Shown here piece after piece: positions 14,408 to 23,900 of a stretch of DNA of 44,944 nucleotides. Made by a program: the position numbers and the translations under genes. Below the pieces are notes generated by a model that was not told the origin of the DNA, did no database searches, and was given only the letters and a program-made list of their open reading frames with translations. Origin of the DNA: Mesorhizobium sp. (lineage in GTDB: Bacteria; Pseudomonadota; Alphaproteobacteria; Rhizobiales; Rhizobiaceae); the NCBI GenBank assembly GCA_004020545.1, contig SAQE01000026.1, positions 1 to 44,944 on the forward strand. Reading direction: 5' to 3'. How positions within the stretch are numbered: position 1 is the stretch's first letter; each line of letters opens with the position of its first letter.

Positions 14408-16591
14408 TCATGCCCGAACCGGAGCTGCCGCTATTTTGGCCAGGCGCTCGTGCCGTCTTAGGCGGCGGGTTCCGAAAGCGAGCTGAACGGCGATAACGAC
14501 CGCGAGCATGACGGCGATGAGAACATTGGCGTAGGCAATCGCCACGCCATAGTTTCCGTTCTCGACGAGACCGACGATGTAGGCTGTCGCCATGTTGTGG
14601 TCGGCGCTTACCAGGAAAATGATAGCGCTCACCGAGGTGATGGCGCGGATGAAGGAATAGGCGATGGCCGCCACAATGGCCGGACGCAGCAGCGGCAGCA
14701 CGATCTTGCGCAACGTCTGCCAACTGTCGGCGCCAAGCGTCAGCGAAGCTTCGTCCAGGCTGTGATCGATCTGCTTCATCGCAGCGATGCCGCCGCGAAC
14801 GCCGACAGGCATGTTACGGAACACGAAGCAGAGGACGAGGATGACGCCGGTCCCGGTAAGTTCGATCGGCGGGACGTTGAAAGCCAGGATGTAGCTCAAA
14901 CCGACCACAGTGCCGGGAACGGCAAAGCTTAGCATCGTCGCAAACTCGAAGGCGCTTTTTCCGACGAATTGCTGGCGGACCAGAAGCCAAGCCGTCAACA
15001 GCCCGAGGGCGGCTGTCAAAGGCGCTGCAATCAGCGAAATGCTGAGAGTTGTCGCGAGCGAGCCCCACCCCGAGCCGGTCCAGATCAGCTTGCCGTCCGA
15101 CCAGCCAATCCCGAAAGCTTCGCGATAGTGGTCGAGCGTGAAGGCGTGGTCGAGACCCCACAGTTTCACGAAGCTGCCGTAGAGGATCATGCCGTAGACA
15201 ACCACCGTCAACGCAAGCCAGGGAAGCGTGAGGCAATGGACGGTCAAGGCATGGGCGCTGGACAATGGCGTGTGTGCGCCATTGTCTCCCTTGCCTGTAA
15301 TGGTCGCGTAGTTTTTTCGCCCAACCCAGCGGCGCTGGAGCAAGAACGCGCCCAGAGTGAACAGGAGCAAGATGATGGCGAGCACGGCCGCGCGCGCCGG
15401 ATTTGCTTGGGCGCCGACCACTGCGAAGTATATCTCGGTGGAAAGAAAGCCGCGCGCTCCGCCAAGGACGAGTGGGTTGCCGAAATCGGCAAGGCTTTCG
15501 ATGAAACCCAGTAGGAAAGCGTTTGCGAGTCCGGGCCGGAACAGCGGCAGCGATATCGTGCGCATGGTGGCTGAAAGATCTGCCCGCAAGGTCTGAGCCG
15601 CCTCTTCGAGCGACGGACTGACCCCCTCGACAACACCGATCAAAACCAGGAAGGCAATCGGTGTGAATGCAAGCGTTTGTGTCAGCCAAACGCCCCAAAA
15701 ACCGTAAAGCCAGCGCCCGGCTTCGATACCCGCCAATTGCGACACCCACGTCGTTACCGCACCGGCACGCCCGAAAAGCAGGATAAGCGCGAGGCCCACC
15801 ACAAAAGGCGGCGTGATGATCGGCAAGACAGTGAGGGCGCGAAGTAGTCTTTTCGCCGGAAAGTTGGTGCGGGTCATCAAAAGCGCGAAAGCCAACCCAA
15901 ACAGTGTGGTGCTGCTTGCCGTCATCACCCCAAGGAGAAGTGAGTTGATCGCCACGCCGCAACTGCGCCCGCCAGACAGGCACGCAAGACCCCAGATATC
16001 TCTTCCGGTCGCTGTGGTGAGAAATGAAGTGATCGAACCACGCCCTCCCGAGGGAGCGAAGGCTTGAACCAGGACGTGCAAAATCGGGTAGAAAACAAAT
16101 AAGCCGACAAGCGCCAGAACAAGGCCGATTGAGGCGATGGTAAAGGCGTCCCGGTTGCCCAAGCCTAACTTCGACCAGACGATGGCCACACAAACGAACA
16201 GGCCCGCACAGGTGATCATCGCCCCGTAGCCGAGCGCGGTGGAATTGACGTCGGCCAGAAATTCGAGTCCGGTCCAGCGTTCCACGAACGGCGGCGCGAC
16301 AATTGTCAGCAGGGCCGCACCCAACCCGGCCAGGAGCAATCGCTCCCGGCCTTGCAGGAAGCGCATATCAAAGGCCGACAGCAGCACCAGAGCCAGGGAC
16401 AGGAAAGGCAACGCTAGCAAAAGCCGGCCGTGAAAAAGCAGGTGAAGAATGCCGGGGGCGCCGGCTTCGGACAGCAAACCGCCGGTTTCGATCCAATCCG
16501 GCTCGAACAGGCCGTACTCGACACCAAACCAGGGAAAGAGGCAGAACCCCGCAAGGCCGAGTGCCGCAGAAATGGCGAGGGCGCGTTGCAT
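14408..16591 (-). CDS. ABC importer permease with two fused transmembrane domains (FbpB/AfuB type)
   Basis: 727 residues, about twice a single permease, with two BPD_transp_1 domains. Each carries its EAA loop: EEAAQTLRADLSATMRTISL (about residue 335) and DEASLTLGADSWQTLRKIVL (about residue 625). The N-terminal 170 residues add four hydrophobic helices before the first domain, giving roughly 14-16 membrane spans. The fused architecture is typical of ferric-iron and hexose-phosphate importers of this class. It lies 120 bases after the binding-protein gene on the same strand. A GC-rich spacer separates it from the ATPase gene. Confidence 0.92.
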   Translation of the reverse strand: MQRALAISAALGLAGFCLFPWFGVEYGLFEPDWIETGGLLSEAGAPGILHLLFHGRLLLALPFLSLALVLLSAFDMRFLQGRERLLLAGLGAALLTIVAPPFVERWTGLEFLADVNSTALGYGAMITCAGLFVCVAIVWSKLGLGNRDAFTIASIGLVLALVGLFVFYPILHVLVQAFAPSGGRGSITSFLTTATGRDIWGLACLSGGRSCGVAINSLLLGVMTASSTTLFGLAFALLMTRTNFPAKRLLRALTVLPIITPPFVVGLALILLFGRAGAVTTWVSQLAGIEAGRWLYGFWGVWLTQTLAFTPIAFLVLIGVVEGVSPSLEEAAQTLRADLSATMRTISLPLFRPGLANAFLLGFIESLADFGNPLVLGGARGFLSTEIYFAVVGAQANPARAAVLAIILLLFTLGAFLLQRRWVGRKNYATITGKGDNGAHTPLSSAHALTVHCLTLPWLALTVVVYGMILYGSFVKLWGLDHAFTLDHYREAFGIGWSDGKLIWTGSGWGSLATTLSISLIAAPLTAALGLLTAWLLVRQQFVGKSAFEFATMLSFAVPGTVVGLSYILAFNVPPIELTGTGVILVLCFVFRNMPVGVRGGIAAMKQIDHSLDEASLTLGADSWQTLRKIVLPLLRPAIVAAIAYSFIRAITSVSAIIFLVSADHNMATAYIVGLVENGNYGVAIAYANVLIAVMLAVVIAVQLAFGTRRLRRHERLAKIAAAPVRA

Positions 16592-16710
16592 GACGTGCTC
16601 CCTTCTTGGCGCGCGGACGACGTCCGACGCCTGGTCTTCGGTTGAAGTCGGCAGTTAGGCAGGTCCTGACCCGGCCTGAGCCTAACTACGGACCTACTGG
16701 CTTCCTCAAG

Positions 16711-17733
16711 CTACCTGGCGGCCTTGATTTCGCTGTCGAACCGCGACAGCAGCCGGGCCCGCACATCGGCAGAGCCGTAGGTGGCGAAGTCATAGTCGAC
16801 AAGCTTGATCTTGGTGATGTCCGGCGCTCCCGGCGGAACGGAAGCCTTGCCATTCGAGGGCACTTGGTTTTGTCCGGCCTCGGCTCCCGTCGCCTGACCC
16901 TCCGCGCTGAGGGCATAATCGACGAACAGCTTGGCGTACTCCAAATTTCGGGCTCCCTTGATGATGCTGACGGCGCCAATCTCGTAGCCGGTTCCCTCGC
17001 AAGGAGCGACGATCTCCAGAGGGAAACCGGCCTGTTTTTGGGTCACCGCATCATGCATGAAGGAGACGCCGACCAAGGTTTCGCCGCGAGCGGCCGCCTT
17101 GACTGGGGCTGAACCCGACTTCGTGTAGTTGTTAACATTGCGGTCGAGCTCGCCAAGGTATTTGAAGGCCTCGTCTTCGCCGAAGATTTGGACCAGCGTG
17201 GCCAGCACCGTATAGGCTGTTCCGGAAGAGTTCGGATTGGCGATCTGTATTTCACCTTGATAGGCTTGGTTGGCGAGATCCTTCCAGCATTTGGGCGCAG
17301 GAAGATTCTTCTTCTGCAGGATTTGCTTATTGTAGGCGAGGCCAAGCGCACCGGCATAGATTCCGGCCGCGCGGCCACCAGATATCTCGAAGAAATTTTG
17401 TGCCCAAGGCAGCAAATCGGGCTTGTTGACTGAGGTGTATGGCTCCAACAGCCCTTCGGATGCAGCCTGCAACTGCGGGTCGCCTGTGCCACCCCACCAA
17501 ACGTCGACTTTGGGGTTTTCCTTCTCGGCACGGACTTGGGCGAGGATCTCGCCGGAACTCTTGCGAACCATCGACACGTCGATGTTCGTCTTGCGCTCAA
17601 ATGCCTTCTCGAATGCGGTGCACCAGGCTTCATCCGCGCCGCAAAGGACGTTGAGCCTGCCGCCTGCCTGCGCGGCCGGGACTGACGCCAGCAATGCCGC
17701 GAAAGCGATCCCGGTGAGCATCCCAATCTTCAT
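16711..17733 (-). CDS. Periplasmic binding protein, FbpA/AfuA class (substrate probably not iron)
   Basis: Residues 1-23 are a signal peptide ending AAQAGG. The mature protein has the class fold: RLNVLCGADEAWC, VDVWWGGTGDPQLQA, GGRAAGIYAGALGLAYNK, NPNSSGTAYTVLATL, and ALSAEGQA near the end. Iron-binding members coordinate Fe(III) with adjacent tyrosines; no YY pair exists anywhere in this sequence, and the region is NNYTKSGSAPVKA. AfuA-like members bind hexose phosphates, and the SIS-domain regulator nearby fits a sugar-phosphate ligand. It is first in the minus-strand operon and divergent from the two-component pair. Confidence 0.88.
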   Translation of the reverse strand: MKIGMLTGIAFAALLASVPAAQAGGRLNVLCGADEAWCTAFEKAFERKTNIDVSMVRKSSGEILAQVRAEKENPKVDVWWGGTGDPQLQAASEGLLEPYTSVNKPDLLPWAQNFFEISGGRAAGIYAGALGLAYNKQILQKKNLPAPKCWKDLANQAYQGEIQIANPNSSGTAYTVLATLVQIFGEDEAFKYLGELDRNVNNYTKSGSAPVKAAARGETLVGVSFMHDAVTQKQAGFPLEIVAPCEGTGYEIGAVSIIKGARNLEYAKLFVDYALSAEGQATGAEAGQNQVPSNGKASVPPGAPDITKIKLVDYDFATYGSADVRARLLSRFDSEIKAAR

Positions 17734-17804
17734 ACTATCCTCCCTTCCGACGCGGCTGGCTGTTCCTCAAGGCCGCCTGAAGAGGATCGTACATGAAGCG
17801 AAAA

Positions 17805-17827
17805 TCGCAACTCGATTTGTGTTGCGA
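17805..17827. promoter_or_regulatory. Inverted repeat in the divergent promoter region, candidate operator
   Basis: TCGCAAC, nine bases, GTTGCGA forms a perfect 7+7 inverted repeat between the binding-protein start (17733) and the response-regulator start (17956). Arm spacing of about one and a half helical turns would suit a dimeric regulator. The response regulator or the RpiR-type protein are the obvious candidates; neither is shown. Confidence 0.5.
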
Positions 17828-17955
17828 GCCTTTCATGCCCCCGCTCCATCCGTTTTCAAAGATGGCAATTGTTACATTTGTGACGAAGGCGGTCATTAAG
17901 CTCCGTTTTGAAATCGCAGCGCGCGACTGTATGTTGGTACCAGGAGGAGTTGCTG

Positions 17956-18696
17956 TTGGAGAATACCAAGATCCTGATCGTGGAGGACGATCCGGAGATG
18001 TCTGAACTGATCTCCGACCTCGTGTTCTCCGAGGGTTGGGTGCCGATCGCCGTTACATCGGCGGAGGAGGCTTGGCGGACGCTGGCGCAACAGCGCGTTC
18101 ATATCGCTCTGATCGACCATAATTTGCCGGGACTGTCTGGACGCGCTTTCGCGCAGCGTCTGCGCCAGGAACAGAACATCGGCATTTTGTTGGTGACGGC
18201 ATCTGGCAGCGCTGCCGACCGTGTGCTGGGCCTCGAGACGGCCGCCGACGACTATGTCGTAAAACCATTCGAGCCGATGGAACTAGCGGCTCGCATCAAG
18301 GCCGTTCTGCGCCGGTCGACGGGACGTTTGAAGCCGGAGCCAAGCGGTCCTTCACGAGAAGAGGCAGAACCGAGACTGCGAATCGGCAACTGGCAGATCG
18401 ATTTCAAGCAGCGGCGCGCAGTATGCCTGGATGATCCCGCCGCCACGCTGACGAACTCGGAGTTCGCGCTCCTGGAGGTTCTCGCCGAAGCACCGGGCGA
18501 AGCCGTCGATCGCGTTCGCATACTCAATCGGCTGGGTGCGGATGACGATCGCTTTGTCGATCGCAATGTCGACGTGCTGGTGCTGCGGTTGCGCCGCAAG
18601 ATCGAGCTCAATCCTTATTTGCCGAGGCACATCAAGACACGGCGGGGCAAGGGCTATGTTCTGGTGGTGGATCCTGCGAGCGAGGCTGCGGGTTGA
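17956..18696 (+). CDS. OmpR/PhoB-type response regulator, TTG start
   Basis: The receiver domain opens ENTKILIVEDDPEMSELISD, with phospho-acceptor Asp54 in ALIDHNLPGLSG and the conserved Lys in DYVVKPFEP. The C-terminal winged helix (about residues 140-240) contains LTNSEFALLEVLAEAPGEAV and NVDVLVLRLRRKIE, then HIKTRRGKGYVLV. GGAGGAG six bases before a TTG at 17956 sets the start; the upstream TTG at 17908 lacks such a site. The stop overlaps the kinase start (TTGA). Likely controls the divergent transporter. Confidence 0.9.
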   Translation: MENTKILIVEDDPEMSELISDLVFSEGWVPIAVTSAEEAWRTLAQQRVHIALIDHNLPGLSGRAFAQRLRQEQNIGILLVTASGSAADRVLGLETAADDYVVKPFEPMELAARIKAVLRRSTGRLKPEPSGPSREEAEPRLRIGNWQIDFKQRRAVCLDDPAATLTNSEFALLEVLAEAPGEAVDRVRILNRLGADDDRFVDRNVDVLVLRLRRKIELNPYLPRHIKTRRGKGYVLVVDPASEAAG

Positions 18697-20849
18697 AGCA
18701 TCGATTTTTTTTCTCTTCCATAGCGTTCCGGCTGCCGTTCGCGATCCTCTCTATCTGCGGGCTGGTGGCAAGTCTTGCGCTCGTGGCGATCTACGGCCTG
18801 TCGCGGGCAGAATCGGAGATGGCCTCCTACGGCTCGACCGCCTCTGCCAGCCTAGCCAAGGCGTCGACCGTTTCGCGGCAGGTTTCTGCGCTGCTGTCGA
18901 CGGCACCGTTCCTGCTCAATACGACATCGCCCTATAGGCTCTCCAACGAAAGTCTGCAGATCGTCCGCCAGATCGACACGCTGACGGAATACATTGGGCG
19001 CCAACCTGCCGATGTTCTAGCCGATCTCGACCAAGACGACCGAACCCATCAGGTCCTCGACGTGCTTTCGGCGATCCGAAAGGAGACGCTTGCGCTTGCC
19101 AACGAGGCGGACGAGGCGGAACACTATAAGAGCCTTGTCGCTGCCACCGTGGCGAAACTGGAGGCGTTGCAGCAAGAGCCCAGGTTCGTGCCAACTAACA
19201 ACAACGCCCTGAAGCAGATTGCGATATCGGCGGCAGCGTCCGACAACTTTCTCCAGCTGGGCGAGTTGCAACGCCAATATCTGAGGCTCAGCGAACCGTC
19301 CCGCAGCACGAGCCCCGCGGTCGAGCCCAAAGGTACACTGGCGCTTTATGATGGCGTTTTCGAGCTGCGCCAGGCTTATCTCAGCCGCATGTTCGCAGTC
19401 CGCTCAGCGCTCACCCGGCTGGGCACGGCTTCACAAAATCTGGGGGCGGCCACTGAAGCGCAGTTCATGGGAGCAGGGCAAACACTGAGCAAGGGGTTCG
19501 CTTCGACGACCCAGGCACTCACTCATTTGCGCCAGGTCATCCTCGCCGCCCTGCTGCTGGTAATTGCGCTCAGCGTCTTCGCAATCCTCACGGTGATCCG
19601 GGTGTCCAAGGCCATAATGGGGATTTCCGAGGGCATGCATCAGCTGGCGCGGGGCGAGAAGGACGCTCAAGCGCCGCGCTTCGAAGGTCCTGAAACAGAG
19701 CTGCGTAACCTTGTCCGGGCTTTCACGGCATTCAAGGCAAGTGTCGACCGCGTCGCACACCTGCGAAGCACCGCCGAGGCTGCTGCACGCACCATTCGAT
19801 CGACATTCCGCAGCATGAATGAAGGTATCGCCATATTCGACCATTCAGGTCGGCCGATAACCATGAACCACCGTATTATCAAGCTGATGCAACAGAATCC
19901 GTCCGCCCGCAAATTGCCCGCGCGCTCCTTTGCATCGCAGATCAAAGAAATCGCCCCGGACCTGCTTCCCGATGGCCTGGCGAACCCGGGCAATTTGCGC
20001 AACCCCGTAGTCCTGCGCGCCAGATGCTCGGCGCATAGGGTCTTGGAGATCTCGCTTTCACGACAGGCGGGCGAACGGGTCGTGATGCTTGTCCGGGACA
20101 TAACGGAGGCGGACCTCCAAGAGGCTGATGCCAGGAGAGCGCAAAGGCTCGACGCGATGATGCGCATGACGCACCAGGTCAGCCACGAAGTCGGCAACAT
20201 GATCGGCATCATAACGGGCAGCTTGGGTTTGTTGGAAAAGGCCTCGCCCCTTGACCCGATGCAACAGCGCCATCTGGCGCGCATACGCAAGGCGGCGGAG
20301 CGCGGAAAGACGTTGGCCAGCAGCATGCTTTCGGCTGCAAGCCAGCAGGTGCTTGCTCCGGCACGATTCGATGTCGGGGCACTGCTGCTGGGAATGCTGG
20401 ATGTTCTCGAGATGGCCGCCGGCAATCATTGCGTGATAAGGCTCGATCTTCGCCGTCCATTGCCTCCCGTCTTCGTCGATCCTGCCCTGTTCGAGCAAGC
20501 GGTGCTCAATCTGTGCCTGAACGCTGCCGCAGCGATGCAAGGGGGTGGCGAAATCCTCATCATTGCCGAGCGAAGGCAGGCGATGCTTGCGGTCGACGTC
20601 TGCGATGAGGGCACCGGGATGGTGCCTGAAGTGATGGACCGGGCGTTCGAGCCCTATTTCACGACGCGACCGAACAGGGGTGGTACGGGGCTTGGCCTGG
20701 CGGTCGTGTACGGCTTCGTCCGGCAAAGTGGCGGAGAGGTGTCGATACACTCACGCCCGGGCGAAGGCACACGCGTCGAAATGCTTTTTCCAGCGCTGCC
20801 GGAGAACCACGGAGACGCGCAATCCCCGCAACTGGCGAATGAGCAGTAG
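18693..20849 (+). CDS. Large hybrid-free sensor histidine kinase, TTG start
   Basis: 718 residues. An N-terminal membrane helix (about 10-35) and a second helix (about 280-305) bracket a 245-residue periplasmic sensor of helical character. A HAMP-like linker (SKAIMGISEGMHQLARGEKD) and a PAS-like segment (RSMNEGIAIFDHSGRPITMN) follow. The catalytic core has phospho-His498 in HQVSHEVGNMIG, N-box NLCLNAAAAM, G1 DEGTGMVPEV and G2 GGTGLGLAVV. The starting TTG overlaps the response-regulator stop (TTGA), so translation is coupled. A decayed copy of the ATPase domain lies at 11390-11580. Its ligand is likely the transporter's substrate or a related signal. Confidence 0.9.
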   Translation: MKHRFFFSSIAFRLPFAILSICGLVASLALVAIYGLSRAESEMASYGSTASASLAKASTVSRQVSALLSTAPFLLNTTSPYRLSNESLQIVRQIDTLTEYIGRQPADVLADLDQDDRTHQVLDVLSAIRKETLALANEADEAEHYKSLVAATVAKLEALQQEPRFVPTNNNALKQIAISAAASDNFLQLGELQRQYLRLSEPSRSTSPAVEPKGTLALYDGVFELRQAYLSRMFAVRSALTRLGTASQNLGAATEAQFMGAGQTLSKGFASTTQALTHLRQVILAALLLVIALSVFAILTVIRVSKAIMGISEGMHQLARGEKDAQAPRFEGPETELRNLVRAFTAFKASVDRVAHLRSTAEAAARTIRSTFRSMNEGIAIFDHSGRPITMNHRIIKLMQQNPSARKLPARSFASQIKEIAPDLLPDGLANPGNLRNPVVLRARCSAHRVLEISLSRQAGERVVMLVRDITEADLQEADARRAQRLDAMMRMTHQVSHEVGNMIGIITGSLGLLEKASPLDPMQQRHLARIRKAAERGKTLASSMLSAASQQVLAPARFDVGALLLGMLDVLEMAAGNHCVIRLDLRRPLPPVFVDPALFEQAVLNLCLNAAAAMQGGGEILIIAERRQAMLAVDVCDEGTGMVPEVMDRAFEPYFTTRPNRGGTGLGLAVVYGFVRQSGGEVSIHSRPGEGTRVEMLFPALPENHGDAQSPQLANEQ

Positions 20850-20915
20850 GGGGCAGACCGTCAGTGCGGTGGCCGGCATTCCATTTGGATTTTTTGGTGA
20901 GGGGGGAGAGAGGTT

Positions 20916-20987
20916 ATGTTTGCGGTGGGTGTTTGGGCTTGGTTGCTTGAGGATAATCGAGGGAGGCTGCGATGCTCGAAAAGGTGA
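20916..20987 (+). other. Possible short upstream ORF before the giant gene
   Basis: ATG 20916 is preceded by GGGGAGAGAGG and opens a 23-codon frame (MFAVGVWAWLLEDN...) that overlaps the first five codons of the next gene out of frame. The ribosome binding site is strong, so it could be a leader peptide modulating the large gene. It may equally be chance. Confidence 0.25.
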
Positions 20988-23900
20988 TGTGGAAACCGCC
21001 CGTGCCTCCTGCGAAGGATGTTTCGGGGGATGGGCGGCAGTTCACCTCGCTTGCGTCGACGGCGAGCCAGAGCAAAGCGCAAGCTGATGGGATTGCGCGC
21101 TCGCTGGCGGCAGGCAAGGGCATCGACCAAATTGTCAAGGAGCACCGCGGCTGGACGCGCGAGCAGGTACTCGCCCAGTTGAGGGCGGCAGGTTACGAAG
21201 TGAAGGTGACGGAGCCGCAAGCGGGCGAGACGCGGGTGACGCAGGTGCGCGACCCGAAGAACGGCAAGACGGTCACCGAGTATTCCGATTTCCAGCATGG
21301 CACCTACTACACCGCGGTGAAGGCACCGGGAGGTGAGGAGGTGTCGACGCCGGTGCGCGACGGCCTGGGGCGCAAGGTGACCAGCCATCGTGACGCGTCA
21401 ACGGGCGCGATCACGACGCGTTATGAAGACGACCTCAATCTGTCTGACGGAAGGACTGTCGAGACGACGCGGCTCGCGGACGGCACGATGGTGACGAAGA
21501 CCACACAGCGTGGCGGCGCCACCGGGACGGAGGTGACAGCCCCCGACGGGCAGCGGACGAAGCTCGTGGGCGACCAGCAGCCGACACGTGAGGGGATGGA
21601 GCCGATCCTCGAGGGCCTTGCCCGAGGCAAAAGTATCGACCAAATTGTCAAGGAGCACCCCGGTTGGACGCGCGAGCAGGTGGCCGCCCAGTTGAGGGCG
21701 GCAGGTTACGAAGTGAAGGTGACGGAGCCGCAAGCAGGCGAGACGCGGGTGACGCAAGTGCGCGACCCGAAGAACGGCAAGACGGTCACCGAGTATTCGG
21801 ATTTCCAGCATGGCACCTATTACACCGCGGTGAAGGCACCGGGGGGTGAGGAGGTGTCGACGCCGGTGCGTGACGGCCTGGGGCGCAAGGTGACCAGCCA
21901 TCGTGCCCCGTCAACGGGCGCGATCACGACGCGTTATGAAGACGACCTCAATCTGTCTGGCGGAACGACTGTCGAGACGACGCGGCTCGCGGACGGCACG
22001 ATGGTGACGAAGACCACACAGCGTAATGGCGCCACCGGGACGGTGGTGACAACCCCCGACGGGCAGCGGACGAAGCTGGCGCAGGATCAGAAGCCGACAC
22101 GTGAGGGGGCGCAGCCGATCCTGAAGAAGATTGCCGCTGGCAAGACGATCGACGAGATCGTCAAGGAGCACCCTGGCTGGACGCGCGAGCAGGTGCTCGC
22201 CCAGTTGAGGGCCGCCGGCTACGAGGTGAAGGAGACGACGCCCACGTCAAACGGCACTTCCGGCACGACGCAAGTGCGCGATCCGCACACGGGCAAGGTG
22301 GTGGCAAGCTACTCGGGCAACGGTCCCGACGGGCCGTACACTTCGCAGCTTGTCAACGGAGATGGCGATACCATCACGGTTACTCGGGATTCCCAGGGTA
22401 AAACCACGCGCAAGGTGGTCGAGTCGAACGGACGGCAGACGACGACCACCACGCAGGAGGTGGACGGCAAGACAAAGAAGACCGTCAAGGTGACGTTCAA
22501 CGGCTATACGTTGACAACGGGTCCTGACGGCAAGCTCGCGCTGACCGACAGCGAGGGTAACGAAGTGAAGATCAAGCCGGGCGCGATGCTGGAAGGGTTG
22601 GCCCGGACCCTCTTGGCCGCCAATCCCAACAGCAGCGATCCTGCCGAGCGCAAGGAAGGGGAGATCGTCAAGACGTTCATCGAGGGCGTCTTTGCCGGCG
22701 AGCGGCTGCCGGACCTGATCGCTGAGGCGCGAGGTCTGGGCGAAGAGACGCAGCGCATGCTGGCAAAATATGGCGACAGTCATGTAGCGCAGCCGATCAG
22801 GGACAAGGACAAGAACATCATCGATCCGATCGGGTTGCCACCGGCGGGCAACGCGCCCTCGGGCGGCAAATGGGTACCGGTGAAGATCCAGGGCCAGTGG
22901 AAATGGGTAGACCCCAAGGTGGCGCAGGGGATGGCGGCGGAGAACGTGGCGCTGTCACGGGTTGCGGAGACCCGCGCCAAAGTGCATCGCAGCCAGGCAC
23001 AGTTCGACGCCCTCGCTCTTGATCCGGCCTACAAGGGCGCGCTTGCCGATGCACGCAGGACGATCAACAAGGCGCTGGCGCCCTACGGACTGCAATGGAC
23101 CCCCCCAAAGCCGAAAGGTACTTTGGAGGAGGCGCGGCAGAGATTGGCCGGCACCGAGACGATGCTGAAAAACGCCAGCGGCGCGCGCAGCGAGTACGAA
23201 CAGGCGGCACGCATCCTCAATAACGCCATCACTCGGTTGAACTCCCTCTTGGTGCCGCTGGTTACCGCGCCCGTGAAAGGGCCTCAAGTGCGCGCTGGGG
23301 GTGTCAACCACGCGTTGCAGGATGCGCAGGACGAAGAGGCGCGCACGAAGGCAGTCAGCCTGTTCTCGGAGGTCGGCCTGCACATGAGCAGGGGCGACAA
23401 ACTCTCGCTCGACTATTTGGTCGGCCTTGGCGAACAGAACCTGGCGGCGAGCAAGGGAACGCCGCAGTACAAAAAGCTCGAAGCAGCGATGGCCGACCTC
23501 AAGCAGATGCAGACAGCGGCGGGCCAGCAGTTGGAGCTGGCAGAGGCCTACCACAACTTCTACCAGGCCCACGGCGATGCCTCGGCGCTGCGGGTTCTCG
23601 GCCAAAAACTTCTTGCCGAGTACAACAGCAAGAACCAGTTCCTGTTCGAACCCAACAAGAAGCACAGCACCTATGGCGGCAAGTATCTGGGCAAGTTCAC
23701 GGGCCAGGAGATCGAGGTCCGGGACGGCCAGGCCTGGGTGGTCAACCACTTCGAGGAGGGCACGACCGAACAACAGCTGACCTATGCGCCTGACGCCAAG
23801 AATGTGCGCGGCGAGTATCGGGATCGGGCCCTCAACAAGGAATGGCAGACAGCGCTAAAGCCCAATCCTTCCGTGTGCCAGAATGATCCGCTCCAGGCCG

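Noticed and set aside
13214-17733. Assignment of the ABC system as a ferric iron importer
   Set aside because: The binding protein has no adjacent tyrosines and the neighbours suggest sugar phosphates; the class name is kept but not the substrate.
21122-22500. Tandem repeats as a CRISPR array
   Set aside because: The unit is 513 bases, in frame and coding, without short repeats and spacers.
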